From: Candidatus Zhuqueibacterota bacterium
GTDB lineage: Bacteria > Zhuqueibacterota > Zhuqueibacteria > Oceanimicrobiales > Oceanimicrobiaceae
Length of the DNA: 64,000 nucleotides
NCBI GenBank assembly: GCA_029261995.1
Contig: JAJDAF010000010.1
Location: forward strand, 1 to 64,000
Direction of reading: 5' to 3'
Shown here: positions 9,083 through 17,470 of the stretch, one piece after another
How positions within the stretch are numbered: position 1 is the stretch's first letter
Layout of the letters: every line of letters starts with the position of its first letter
The notes under the pieces: generated by a model
What the model was told of the DNA's origin: nothing
What the model saw: the letters and a program-made list of their open reading frames with translations, nothing else
Database searches by the model: none
Position numbers and translations under genes: made by a program

Positions 9083-9169
9083 AGGTTTATCTCCTGCTTT
9101 ATCTGAAAAGTAATTCCATGCTGACCTTGCGGCATCACGTCGCAATGGCGGAAAGGCAATGGGTACTGC

Positions 9170-9541
9170 TTAAGATGAGAATCCCGGTTGATTTTTCCCA
9201 TTCTCTTGCCAAGGTGTTTCATTGTTCGATTGCGATTCAGAAGCAGGTTTCACAGCCGTCGCTTCCGTCGCCGGAGTCTCATGTCGTGAGCTATGTCGTT
9301 CCATGCCATTCGACTCCAGTATCTCCAAAACGGACCGCCGCCCTTGTTTTGCCGCGACAGCCGCCAGAAGGGTTCGGAGAGATCTGGCAGTTTGCCCACT
9401 TCGCCCAATCACCTTTCCCATGTCACCGTCGCCGACACGCAATTCGAAGACGACCGTGCGTTCGCCAGTGATTTCGTTGACCTGAACTTCGTCAGGTTTG
9501 TCGACTATGTGTTTGATCAAGTATTCAATAAACGCTTTCAT
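9170..9541 (-). CDS. khpA: KhpA-like KH-domain RNA-binding protein
   Basis: The 123-residue protein has a single KH domain with the diagnostic [18 protein letters not shown] loop (GxxG) at about residues 40-58. KhpA proteins bind RNA, often with KhpB, and influence cell division and translation. The start at 9541 is fixed by AAAGGAGG about seven bases upstream; the frame extends to 9646 but without a better signal. The tail after residue 75 is low-complexity and Ser/Thr/Gln-rich, an extra compared with the usual 75-80-residue KhpA. A broken relative lies at 7075-7205. khpA is usually next to rpsP or rimM, which is not so here. Confidence 0.85.
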   Translation of the reverse strand: MKAFIEYLIKHIVDKPDEVQVNEITGERTVVFELRVGDGDMGKVIGRSGQTARSLRTLLAAVAAKQGRRSVLEILESNGMERHSSRHETPATEATAVKPASESQSNNETPWQENGKNQPGFSS

Positions 9542-9790
9542 TGACGACCCTCCTTTTGACGTCTGACTGGAATCTCCGAAGCCGACCAAATTGAAATATC
9601 CGGCCAACGCGTCTGGTTGTGCAATATCCTGTGGAACCTCACTCATCCGATCTATCTCTCTAGCCGCGGTTCCTCACGTCCGCTGAAGAGCAGACGTGTC
9701 CCGGAAACTCATCTTCTTCATGTCCTTGCTTCGCAAAATGACAGAATATGGATGTCTACCAAGCTGTTGATTTAACATGATGCGACCGGA

Positions 9791-9925
9791 CTAGCGGCGA
9801 TCGTCAAAGTTGTGCAATCTGATAGTTTGCCGTGATTTCTGACGTTGTGTTTCAGAACGAGCGGACACATAAATGTACACAGAGGTCAGGATTACCGAGA
9901 TTGTTGCGAAAATAAATATACTCAT
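9791..9925 (-). CDS. Small single-span membrane protein (44 aa)
   Basis: The 44-codon frame starts MSIFIFATISVILTSVYIYV, a clear membrane helix, followed by a basic tail (SARSETQRQKSRQTIRLHN). The ATG at 9925 is preceded by GTGAGGAGAGAACC, a strong Shine-Dalgarno. The positive-inside rule predicts the C-terminus in the cytoplasm. No family is recognised. It forms part of a run of very small genes with good ribosome sites between the KH and SET genes. Confidence 0.55.
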   Translation of the reverse strand: MSIFIFATISVILTSVYIYVSARSETQRQKSRQTIRLHNFDDRR

Positions 9926-9957
9926 GGTTCTCTCCTCACTCGGGTTGGAGAACACTC

Positions 9958-10077
9958 TTATCCCCCCAGAATAGCTCTCTCCGAGTTTTTATCCCGCTTC
10001 TTTTTTTCATTCGCTGCCTGCTGTTTGGCCTTTTGCCTTTTTTTCTTCTCTTGATCCTTTTTGCCTTTGTCTCCCAT
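9958..10077 (-). CDS. Small lysine-rich protein (MGDK family-like, 39 aa)
   Basis: The 39-residue protein begins MGDKGKKDQEKKKRQKAKQQ and is about one third lysine. The ATG at 10077 has an AAAGGAG Shine-Dalgarno seven bases upstream. Short, highly basic proteins with an MGDK-like start and K/Q-rich body recur in many bacteria, usually unannotated; this resembles them, and nucleic-acid binding is plausible. It lies 32 bases upstream of the small membrane protein, so the two may be co-transcribed. Confidence 0.55.
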   Translation of the reverse strand: MGDKGKKDQEKKKRQKAKQQAANEKKKRDKNSERAILGG

Positions 10078-10280
10078 TGTATAACTCCTTTTATCTGGTG
10101 AGAAAACGATTCACTGCAATAAACCCTGCTCCTCCAATCAATCGATTTGCCCTGGTCTCACTCGCAGCAAGAACGATAGGATAAAATGGCTAAAATCAAA
10201 ACACACCTTCTCATTTTCACACTCATTGCCGTCCGAGTGCATTTGCCTTGTTAGGTTATTCATTCATCGTTCTGTAAACC

Positions 10281-10757
10281 CTACACTTTCTCAAAAGAAT
10301 ATTTGGCATCCAATTCAAGAAGGTAGGGAGCAACAAACCCTTCATATTCATTCTTCCATTCATCCGGCAAATCTTTCCAGCCGGTAATTCTACCACGACA
10401 TCTCTCCGAGCCGCATATGCACTGTTTCGGGAAATAATCAACACCCCAATTTCTCATAGTATAATCGAAGGTTATTTCTTCGTTAACAATAATGTCTCTT
10501 ATGGCCACAAAGTCATGGGCGCCAGCTTCATTTACTCTGATACCACAATTAGGGTCACAGCGATGATTAACCTTACTTATTAATCCAGCGTGTAATACAT
10601 ACTCATTTTCGCCTACCTGTGAAGCATGAGAACTATTCTCCTCCAGTACTTTTTCGACTAGTCCAACCATTACGATTTCACCGGCCCTAGATGATCTCGT
10701 CGCAAAAACACCTTTTCCTTTTCCAGCAGATTCTCTTAACTCAAATCCATCTTTCAT
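10281..10757 (-). CDS. SET-domain protein (putative lysine methyltransferase)
   Basis: The 158-residue protein is essentially one SET domain. Visible signatures are GKGKGVFATRSSRAGEIV (SET-N), NHRCDPNCGI (the NHxCxPN S-adenosylmethionine/pseudoknot motif), EEITFDYTM (catalytic Tyr region) and a post-SET zinc cluster CICGSERCRG. SET enzymes transfer a methyl group to lysine side chains. In bacteria their targets are mostly unknown and the genes are often horizontally acquired, sometimes of eukaryotic origin. It is a stand-alone gene on the minus strand; the 203 bases downstream are AT-rich and empty. Confidence 0.88.
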   Translation of the reverse strand: MKDGFELRESAGKGKGVFATRSSRAGEIVMVGLVEKVLEENSSHASQVGENEYVLHAGLISKVNHRCDPNCGIRVNEAGAHDFVAIRDIIVNEEITFDYTMRNWGVDYFPKQCICGSERCRGRITGWKDLPDEWKNEYEGFVAPYLLELDAKYSFEKV

Positions 10758-10803
10758 ATATGTAGCCTCACTAAAACTTAACTGTTGGCTCAGCGGAATT
10801 CTC

Positions 10804-11181
10804 TTAGGGTTGTGTCTTGTCTTGACTCATGCCTCCACGAGTACGGCCTGAAGATCCCGTTCTCGTCCGATGGATCTTCACTGCACTGATTTGAATCGTC
10901 GGCTGTACGTTCGAATAGTCTGGCGGGTCTTCCATGATTGCAGCCGCATGCGGGTCGAACGCCGCTTGAAAAGATTCTACCGACTTGAAATAGAGATGAC
11001 CCATTGCGACAAATGTGGGCGGCAAGCCAGGAGAGGCTCCGACCAGACCCTCTTCTACCGTAACACGCCGACAAGCGGTCCCCAGCTTTTTCTGCAGAAA
11101 GGGAATGTGACGATTGCAGTAATAGTCCATGTTGAATTCACTGCTCTCGGAATTCGCAAAGAGTAGGCTCACTTTGACCAT
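10804..11181 (-). CDS. EthD-family protein
   Basis: The 125-residue protein opens with KVSLLFANSESSEFNMDYYC then NRHIPFL, matching the EthD dimeric alpha/beta-barrel family (YY...H.P motif), and continues with a GHLYFKSVESFQAAF strand-helix typical of the fold. EthD-like proteins are small ferredoxin-like dimers; the founder is needed for ETBE degradation, but most members have no known reaction. The C-terminal 25 residues are a disordered basic tail. The ATG lies within the end of the upstream gene (13-base overlap), so the two genes are probably co-translated. Confidence 0.8.
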   Translation of the reverse strand: MVKVSLLFANSESSEFNMDYYCNRHIPFLQKKLGTACRRVTVEEGLVGASPGLPPTFVAMGHLYFKSVESFQAAFDPHAAAIMEDPPDYSNVQPTIQISAVKIHRTRTGSSGRTRGGMSQDKTQP

Positions 11182-11558
11182 GATTTCTTGCCCTTATGGT
11201 TCTGGTTAATTGACTCGCGGATAGCGCCCAGAATTGATTGCCAGGAAGCCTCGTCGAGGCGTTTCTTGTCTCCGCCCGATTGGTACAAACAAGCGGCGTT
11301 ACCTTTTGCCGATACGGTCACGATTTTTAAGTGCGGGTGGTCTGCCAGCAGGTGGCTGCATATTTTGGGTTCCTGGTTGGCTTCGAGGGGTGTGACAATG
11401 ACCACATCCACCGGCATTGCCCTGACGACAAACAATAGATCAATCGGATCAAGCACTTCGCCTTCCACTTCCATATCCGGCTGCCGCTCAACCATGGTTC
11501 TGAGTACTTCGGATAGTATCTTTGGCCGGCTCGCCAAAAGCACCTTAATTGTCTGCAT
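11169..11558 (-). CDS. Receiver-like (pseudo-receiver) protein lacking phospho-Asp
   Basis: The 129-residue protein begins QTIKVLLASRPKILSEVLRT and continues VDVVIVTPLEAN and HLKIVTVSAKG, following the beta/alpha pattern of a NarL-type receiver domain. The acidic pair after strand 1 is absent (LASRP) and the phospho-acceptor Asp after strand 3 is replaced (VIVTP), so it cannot be phosphorylated in the standard way. There is no HTH output. It overlaps the EthD-like gene and lies 153 bases from the genuine NarL-type regulator upstream. It may act as a protein-interaction or ligand-binding receiver mimic. Confidence 0.7.
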   Translation of the reverse strand: MQTIKVLLASRPKILSEVLRTMVERQPDMEVEGEVLDPIDLLFVVRAMPVDVVIVTPLEANQEPKICSHLLADHPHLKIVTVSAKGNAACLYQSGGDKKRLDEASWQSILGAIRESINQNHKGKKSWSK

Positions 11559-11711
11559 GGCATCGCATCGTCGTCATACACAATATCCGTAATTCAGAGC
11601 AGAGAACCGATAGACCGGAGGGTTCAAAGAGGGTCTATGGTGAGGATTAGTCCAAGAATGGACCCAAGCAAGGATTGGTAGGGAAAAGTACTAGTACTTT
11701 CAGCCCGTGGT

Positions 11712-12383
11712 TTATGTGTTCTTGTTTTTCAACAGGTCTCTTTCGCGGGCATATTGCACGGCTTCGAGGCGGGTAAGCAGTTGCAGCTTGTCAAGAATAT
11801 TATGGACGTGATTTTTCACCGTCTGCGTTGCGATGAAAAGCCGATGGGCGATTTCTTTGTTGGATAAGCCTTCGGCAATTAGGTTAACGATTTCCAGCTC
11901 GCGTCCGGTCAGCTTGATAGAACTTTTTGGTATTTCTGGCATGCGTTCACCTGCTAACTCTGCAATGCGGGAGAATAGCGAAGCTGTCATCTCTGGAGAA
12001 CAGAACGATTCTCCCCGGTGCACGGAACGAACCGTTTCGACCAGGCGCTCAAATGAGCCCTCTTTCAGAACGTACCCGGCAGCCCCGGCCTCGATACACG
12101 CCATGATTTCATCAGTCAAATCAACCATGCCGAGGATAATAACTTTGACTTCCGGTAAATCCTGGTGCAGCGTTTGCGTCACCTCTATCCCGTCCTTGTC
12201 GGGCATGCCAATGTCAATGAGCGCCACCTCCGGGCGCAAATCTTTGATTTGTTCGAGGGCTTCACTGCCACTTGCCGCCGCGCCGATGACAATGATGTCT
12301 TGTTGTTGCTCCAGCATGGAAGCAAGACCTTCACGAAGCAAGCGGTTATCGTCCGCAATAAACATACGAATAGGCTCATTCAT
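11712..12383 (-). CDS. NarL/FixJ-family response regulator
   Basis: The 223-residue protein has an N-terminal receiver (acidic pair at residues 11-12, phospho-acceptor Asp57 in ALIDIGMPDKDG, Lys near residue 106 in VLKEGS) and a C-terminal LuxR-type HTH (LTGRELEIVNLIAEGLSNKE then IAHRLFIATQTVKNHVHNIL). It is a DNA-binding transcription factor activated by phosphorylation. No cognate kinase is adjacent, so it is an orphan regulator here. It heads the minus-strand run that continues with the pseudo-receiver and EthD-like genes. Confidence 0.93.
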   Translation of the reverse strand: MNEPIRMFIADDNRLLREGLASMLEQQQDIIVIGAAASGSEALEQIKDLRPEVALIDIGMPDKDGIEVTQTLHQDLPEVKVIILGMVDLTDEIMACIEAGAAGYVLKEGSFERLVETVRSVHRGESFCSPEMTASLFSRIAELAGERMPEIPKSSIKLTGRELEIVNLIAEGLSNKEIAHRLFIATQTVKNHVHNILDKLQLLTRLEAVQYARERDLLKNKNT

Positions 12384-12668
12384 ACTAAACTTACCTCAAA
12401 TCAAAGCAATTCTGCCTGCCCGGAACTTCTCCATAGTGGGATGAGATATCTTCTGTAAAGACTATGTACACTTTATGAACAGTCGAAGATTAGGGTAATG
12501 GCGTGGGAAAAATAAGCACTTTTATTGACAACAGCAATGGAAAATGAAGAATAGAACAACAGCGGCGAGCGCCTTCCATAATGACCATCACCCATCCATC
12601 CATGCCTACATGTGGCAAGAAACGGCTCTGAAAAATCCACAAGAATGGGCAAGATAGCTCAGTATCGT
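12384..12668. other. Intergenic region between divergent transcription units
   Basis: AT-rich DNA separates the minus-strand regulator from the plus-strand cluster. It probably holds the regulator's promoter. No coding frame here has a ribosome site or family features. Confidence 0.4.
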
Positions 12669-13013
12669 AAATTACTTTGGACTCCCCGTGTAACCAAAAA
12701 ACTGAGTATGGATGAGCCGATTGCCTGCGAAATTTCGCCTTGTGTAATAGGAGCCCTTTCAATATAGGATAATGCAAATCTTTCGCAGATGAAAACCTGG
12801 TATCTCTGGCGCAACCGGTGCAAAAAGATGTTGACAAATAGACATGATATTGGTTTATTGCAGCAGGCAGATTCTGCCAATGTTGTCTCAGGCTCTATCC
12901 GAACTCGCAATCTGAATTCGATATCGAGTGTTCTGTGTCAAGCGCAGCGCTCTGGTCTTCCTGTCCGTTTTTTCGGGGCCTGGGATAGTCGGGTTTTTCG
13001 TCACCGTTCCACG
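12669..13013 (+). repeat. Promoter-region repeat, copy 2 of 2
   Basis: This copy matches 4311-4656 at about 85 percent by eye and ends about 90 bases before the DUF4384 start codon. The conserved block includes TTGACA at 12831-12836 and, 17 bases on, TTTATT at 12854-12859, a fair sigma-70-type promoter. Because this copy leads straight into an expressed-looking cluster, the repeat is best seen as a duplicated regulatory region rather than a mobile element. Confidence 0.75.
12831..12859 (+). promoter_or_regulatory. Candidate sigma-70 promoter for the DUF4384/caspase cluster
   Basis: TTGACA and TTTATT are separated by 17 bases. The -35 hexamer is perfect and the -10 matches 4 of 6. The pair is preserved in the duplicated copy at 4474-4502 (TTGACA, 17 bases, TTTATC), although surrounding bases differ. 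A 5' leader of about 240 bases would result. Confidence 0.45.
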
Positions 13014-13103
13014 ACGGGCACACTTGTGCACTGTCAACCAGTAAGCAGTCCTGGCCGCCATACGGTTTGCAGCCAGTGGGAATTCATCTGGAGGGGTCTT
13101 TAC

Positions 13104-13979
13104 ATGCTTACTTTTTCAAAAGCTCTACTCACCGTGCTGGCTCTTGTTTGCCTGCCGGCGCCATCTCAACTCTTTGCACAGGATTCCGGTATTTGGGTGA
13201 CCGGCAGGGGCACAGCCTACCTCAGCGACGACCTCACCTCGGCTGACGCCAAACTCAGGGCGAGGCGTAAAGCCCGCGCCGATGCCATCGAGCGGGCGCT
13301 CGGGGTTAACATCACCGCCGAGAAATTCCTGCAGGAGTTCGAGGTCTCCCGGTCTCAGGGTGAAGCCAGCGAAACCGGGGAATCTTTCTCCAACTACATT
13401 CGCGAGAGCCGGCGTGGCCGCATCGTCGATGAAGAAGAGTGGCAGGAGAAATCCGAGCTTACTTACTTTACTGACGGCGGGCAAGTGGTGAAGTATGTCG
13501 CTGTCAACCGCTTTCGCGTCCTTGAAGAAGATAATCCGCCGGACCCGAATTTCAAGCTTGACCTCGTGCTCTCGAAGACCCAATACCAGGAAGGCGAAGG
13601 CGTTGTTTTCAGCGTCAATGCCACGCAGGATTGCTATCTGACGGTATTTAACCTTGCAGCAAACGATTCCGTCTACCTGATTTTTCCAAACGTGGTTGAG
13701 AAGTCGAATAAACAGAAGGCGAGCCAGAAACGGACTATTCCTGGTTTTGGCTACTCCTTTACCACGGCTCTGCCTGCCGGCAAGGATGTGGCCATGGAAT
13801 CCATCATCGCGGTGGCAAGCAAGGATTCCCTGGTGTTTCATGGCAAGACCAGATACCGGCCCGGCGAGGGCTATTCAGACATGTGGAAAACCGGTCTCAA
13901 CGACGTTTGGCGCTGGGTGGCTGAAGTTGACGCCGACCGGCGGGTTGAGGCCATTGAGTCATTTAAGATCTATCGATAA
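13104..13979 (+). CDS. Exported DUF4384-domain protein
   Basis: The 291-residue protein starts at the ATG at 13104 (GGAGGGG upstream). An upstream extension of the frame runs through the promoter repeat and is not coding. A signal peptide (LTFSKALLTVLALVCLPAPS, then QLFAQ) is followed by an N-terminal domain with helix ADAKLRARRKARADAIERAL, like the FlgT/LPP20 N-terminal fold, then the DUF4384 domain (about residues 155-260: YQEGEGVVFSVNATQDCYLT then VFNLAANDSVYLIFPN). DUF4384 often occurs with caspase-like or kinase proteins and is thought to be an extracytoplasmic interaction module. It is the first gene of the exported cluster, 30 bases before the caspase gene. Confidence 0.85.
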   Translation: MLTFSKALLTVLALVCLPAPSQLFAQDSGIWVTGRGTAYLSDDLTSADAKLRARRKARADAIERALGVNITAEKFLQEFEVSRSQGEASETGESFSNYIRESRRGRIVDEEEWQEKSELTYFTDGGQVVKYVAVNRFRVLEEDNPPDPNFKLDLVLSKTQYQEGEGVVFSVNATQDCYLTVFNLAANDSVYLIFPNVVEKSNKQKASQKRTIPGFGYSFTTALPAGKDVAMESIIAVASKDSLVFHGKTRYRPGEGYSDMWKTGLNDVWRWVAEVDADRRVEAIESFKIYR

Positions 13980-14009
13980 AGTCCAAAGCTGGCATAGGAG
14001 GATACAATA

Positions 14010-16034
14010 ATGCTGAAGTCAAGATACCTCATGTTTATGATGATCGCGGGGTTGATGCTCAGTGTTGATTCATTCACAAAAACCGCTCACGCCCAGTGGT
14101 ACACCGCCTACAAGAGCGGCTTGAAGGCCATGGAGCGCGGTGACTGGCAGCAGGGCGTTTCGTACCTGACACAGGCCGTGCGCAAGAAGTCGAAGGACAC
14201 CAAGAAGATTCGGGCCAAGGGTGTCATGTTTATCGAGTATTATCCCAATCGCGAGTTGGGAGTCTGCTACTTCCATCTTGGCCAGGTTGAGAAAGCCAGA
14301 TACCATCTCTCCATGTCCGTCAGTCAAATCCGTACGCGCAGAGCGAGCCAGTATCTCAATCGCCTCAAGCGTGGTGACCACCCCCAGCCCGCCGTCAGCG
14401 AACCGATTGTCAAGCCCGTGCCGCGGGCCCCGGTTTCGCGCAGGAGACAACCGTCCCACCCGGCGCAGTTGGCGGTCAATCTGTTCTTTGTCGAACCCTC
14501 CAATAACGGCTTTCTGGATGCAGAAGAAGCGGGCAAGATAATCATTGATTTGAGCAACAAAGGCCGGGGCGACGCCTATGATTTGCAGGTCAAGGTCAGC
14601 ACCGAAGGCGAAGTGCCCGGGCTCACAATCGGCTATCCGCGCAAAATCGACCATCTGGCGCCAGGCACGCAGGAGTCCGTGATTGTGCCGATAAACTGTG
14701 GCGCGTCTGCTGCCTCACGGCAGGTCAGACTCAAGATTGCGGTCAGCGAAGCCAACGGCTTTGATTTGGACCCGCCGAGTTACATGACCCTGAGCACTCG
14801 TGCCGGCTCGCCGCCCGCTCTGGTGATCTCTGAAGTCGGGATCAATGACAATTCGCAGAACCGGCGGATTGAGCCTCGCGAGATGGTGGATATCACGGCC
14901 CGCATCAAGAACACAGGGCAGGGGCAGGCCCGACTGGTCAAGGCCTCCGTGCAAGCGGGCGCCAATGTTTTTCTGACACCTGATTCCAAAACCGAATTCG
15001 ATCTCGGCGACCTGTTGCAGGGGCAATTTAAGGACGTCACATTTACGGTTTTCACCAACAGCAAAGCCAGCAGCGTGCCGGTGAATATCGTGCTGACGGA
15101 ATCGCGCGGTCGCTACGATAAGACCCTGCCGCTCGATTTGCCGTTCGGCAAGCCTCAGGTTGCCAGCAAGGATTTCGTCGTCAGTGGCGGCCCCGGGCCT
15201 GGCCCTGACAGCTTCAAGAGTACGCCGCTGACCGTGGATGTGGATCAGAACATTCCAAAGAGCCGCAACGGCAATCCTGACGCCATCGCCATCATTCTGG
15301 GCGTTGAGTCCTATTCGAATATTCCCGGTGTGACCTTTGCCAAACGGGATGCTGCGATTTTCAAGGAATATGCGACTTCAGTGCTGGGTGTGCCCAACAG
15401 CAAAAACAATGTCTACTACAAAACCGACCAGGAAGTCACGAAGGGCGAGTTGCTGAAACTGTTCACCGGCAATGGCTGGCTCAAGAAACGCGCGCAACCC
15501 AGTTCCGATGTCTACATTTTCTTCGCCGGCCACGGCGCGCCTGATATCAAGAATGAGTCGCCCTATTTGATTCCATTTGATGGCGATGCCAACTATCCGT
15601 CGCAGACCGGCTTCAGTCTGACTCAAATGTACGAGGAACTGGCGCGGCTCAACGCCAGGTCGGTGACCGTGTTTCTCGACGCCTGTTTCAGCGGCGGCAC
15701 CAGAGAAAACCAGATGTTGCTTGCTGACGCCCGGCCGGTTTTGATCAAGGTCAAGAATCCAATCTTACTGTCTGACAAGCTGGTTGTGTTCTCGGCCTCG
15801 TCCGGCAGCGAAATCAGCAGCGGTTATCCGGACATGAAACACGGCCTGTTCACCTACTTTCTGCTCAAAGGACTGCGCGGCGAGGCTGACGGCAATCGCG
15901 ATAGGACCCTCACGATAGATGAGCTTGAATCCTACGTGGTTCGCCAGGTGAGCCGGACCGCCGGGACCCTTGACCGCGAGCAAACGCCACAGGTGGTTGG
16001 CCGCGACAAGAGCAAAACGTTGGTGAATTTTTAG
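14010..16034 (+). CDS. Exported caspase-family (peptidase C14) protein with TPR and CARDB-like domains
   Basis: The 674-residue protein has an excellent Shine-Dalgarno (ATAGGAGGATACAATA) before its ATG. Order of parts: signal peptide (1-28), TPR-like helical region (about 30-115), linker, two CARDB/Ig-like beta domains (about 150-370) and the caspase-like domain (about 410-674). The catalytic dyad is visible: His508 in FFAGHGAPD and Cys559 in FLDACFSGG. Bacterial caspase homologues (metacaspase/orthocaspase) usually cleave after Arg/Lys. Secretion is unusual for enzymes thought to act in programmed death or signalling, and fits an envelope role. It lies 30 bases after the DUF4384 gene, almost certainly in an operon. 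Confidence 0.9.
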   Translation: MLKSRYLMFMMIAGLMLSVDSFTKTAHAQWYTAYKSGLKAMERGDWQQGVSYLTQAVRKKSKDTKKIRAKGVMFIEYYPNRELGVCYFHLGQVEKARYHLSMSVSQIRTRRASQYLNRLKRGDHPQPAVSEPIVKPVPRAPVSRRRQPSHPAQLAVNLFFVEPSNNGFLDAEEAGKIIIDLSNKGRGDAYDLQVKVSTEGEVPGLTIGYPRKIDHLAPGTQESVIVPINCGASAASRQVRLKIAVSEANGFDLDPPSYMTLSTRAGSPPALVISEVGINDNSQNRRIEPREMVDITARIKNTGQGQARLVKASVQAGANVFLTPDSKTEFDLGDLLQGQFKDVTFTVFTNSKASSVPVNIVLTESRGRYDKTLPLDLPFGKPQVASKDFVVSGGPGPGPDSFKSTPLTVDVDQNIPKSRNGNPDAIAIILGVESYSNIPGVTFAKRDAAIFKEYATSVLGVPNSKNNVYYKTDQEVTKGELLKLFTGNGWLKKRAQPSSDVYIFFAGHGAPDIKNESPYLIPFDGDANYPSQTGFSLTQMYEELARLNARSVTVFLDACFSGGTRENQMLLADARPVLIKVKNPILLSDKLVVFSASSGSEISSGYPDMKHGLFTYFLLKGLRGEADGNRDRTLTIDELESYVVRQVSRTAGTLDREQTPQVVGRDKSKTLVNF

Positions 16035-16198
16035 TGTCGAGCCTACTGTTATTGCGATGCGTTTTTTTCCGAAGCAATCTCCTCGCGTGACACTCTAATA
16101 AAGAGAATGCTTCCCTGAGAAGTCCGCAATGACATCAAAACCAGGAGTTTTCAAGCAGACATAACTTGGTAACTATTTCAACAAACGGAGGTAGGAGT

Positions 16199-16783
16199 AT
16201 GAAGTACTTGAGACTTGCAGCTGTGATTTTCACAATTTTGTTGTTGGCCGGCAACAGCTCCGCCCAGAATCGAAGCAGTCAGTGGGAAGTTTTTTTCGGC
16301 GCTGCTTTCCCTCTCGAACCCGCAGGCATCAAGGATGTCTACAAGGTTGGCGTCAGTGCTCACCTGCAGTACGTCATGTTTGCCACCCCAAGACTTGGCA
16401 TCAGCTTCGGCGTTGCGGGTGAAGGCTTTACTGAGACCGATGAGCTTAACGAACTTGGTATCGATAGCGAGCTAACGGTAGGCGAGATCGGCATAGGCAT
16501 ACGTCCCTATCTGAGTTCTCCGGAGTCAAATCTGCAGATGTATTTGTTCGGAATGGGCACTTACAGTACCGTCAAAGCGACCTTCGCCGACGATTTTGGC
16601 ACTGCGATCAGCAGCGACGAACGGAAGCCGGGCGTGGCGTTTGGCGCCGGCATCGAGGTGCCGTTCGGTTCCCGCCTCAATCTGCTGTTTCAAGGGCTTG
16701 CGAGAGTCATCTTTACCGACACGGCGGACGGTGAGTTTGAGCATTTTCAGTTTTTCGGATTGACCGGCGGCATTGCTTTCTGA
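16199..16783 (+). CDS. Outer-membrane beta-barrel protein (OmpW/OprF-like size)
   Basis: The 194-residue protein starts at 16199 (GGAGGTAGGAGT upstream). It has a signal peptide (KYLRLAAVIFTILLLAGNSS then AQN), then alternating beta strands with aromatic girdles, for example WEVFFGAAFPLEP, LGISFGVAGEGF, IGIGIRPYLSS, MYLFGMGTYS and VAFGAGIEVPFGSRLNLLFQ, and ends FFGLTGGIAF with the terminal Phe typical of BAM substrates. This is an eight-strand-type porin-like fold (PF13505 class). It sits in the exported cluster between the caspase and the LPP20 lipoprotein, so it may give the system a place in the outer membrane. Function unknown. Confidence 0.8.
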   Translation: MKYLRLAAVIFTILLLAGNSSAQNRSSQWEVFFGAAFPLEPAGIKDVYKVGVSAHLQYVMFATPRLGISFGVAGEGFTETDELNELGIDSELTVGEIGIGIRPYLSSPESNLQMYLFGMGTYSTVKATFADDFGTAISSDERKPGVAFGAGIEVPFGSRLNLLFQGLARVIFTDTADGEFEHFQFFGLTGGIAF

Positions 16784-16888
16784 AAGACGATCGACTTGAC
16801 CGATTCATTTTGTTGGAGCAACCGCAGGTTTGGTGTTCCAGTGTGACACCATCATGTTTATCATAACCAACCTCTTAAGGAGGAAGTC

Positions 16889-17470
16889 ATGCGTTCATTC
16901 ATTTCACTATTCGTTGTTGTGGCTTTGGCACTCAGCATCTTTGGCTGCGGGGGCTCCAAGCCGTTGACTCAGACCCGTACAGATCCCATGCCTGAGTGGT
17001 TCAGCAATCCACCGCAAGATCCTAATTTTCTGTACGCCCCACGTACCGCATCGTCCCGCGATCTGAATATGGCGATCGAAAAAGCGACCACCAATGCCCG
17101 CGCGGAAATTGCACGCCAGTACGAACTCAAGGTTGAAGGCCTCACCAAAAGCTTCCAGGAAGAAGTCGGAACGGATGAGGATTCCGAGATCAATCAGTTG
17201 TTTTCGCAGACCATCAAGACCGTGGTTTCCACGCAATTGATGGGCAGTCGCGCCGCCAAGGTTTCTCACGTGAAAGACGGCATGAATTATCGCGCATACG
17301 TGCTGGTCGAGTACCCAATCGGAGCCGCCAACCAGGCGTTTATGAATGCTCTGAAAGCGAACCAGAACATGTACACTCGTTTCCGTGCCTCCGAATCTTT
17401 TAAGGAGATGGACGACGAAGTTCAGAAATACGAAGAGTGGAAGAAAGCGCAAGCAACCAAAATGCAGTAG
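16889..17470 (+). CDS. LPP20-family lipoprotein
   Basis: The 193-residue protein has a very strong ribosome site (TTAAGGAGGAAGTC). A type II signal sequence ends in LSIFGC, so Cys20 should be lipidated. The mature part matches the LPP20/FlgP-like family: PMPEWFSNPPQDPNFLYAPR at the front, then the helix NMAIEKATTNARAEIARQYE and YRAYVLVEYPIG. Family members include Helicobacter LPP20 and Vibrio FlgP, outer-membrane lipoproteins linked to flagellar or envelope rings. The last 30 residues are a charged helix. The neighbour downstream is a related protein whose likely start overlaps this stop codon. Confidence 0.85.
   Translation: MRSFISLFVVVALALSIFGCGGSKPLTQTRTDPMPEWFSNPPQDPNFLYAPRTASSRDLNMAIEKATTNARAEIARQYELKVEGLTKSFQEEVGTDEDSEINQLFSQTIKTVVSTQLMGSRAAKVSHVKDGMNYRAYVLVEYPIGAANQAFMNALKANQNMYTRFRASESFKEMDDEVQKYEEWKKAQATKMQ

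Noticed and set aside
13125-13841. Long minus-strand frame opposite the DUF4384 gene
   Set aside because: Shadow of a GC-rich coding gene with signal peptide and known domain on the plus strand.
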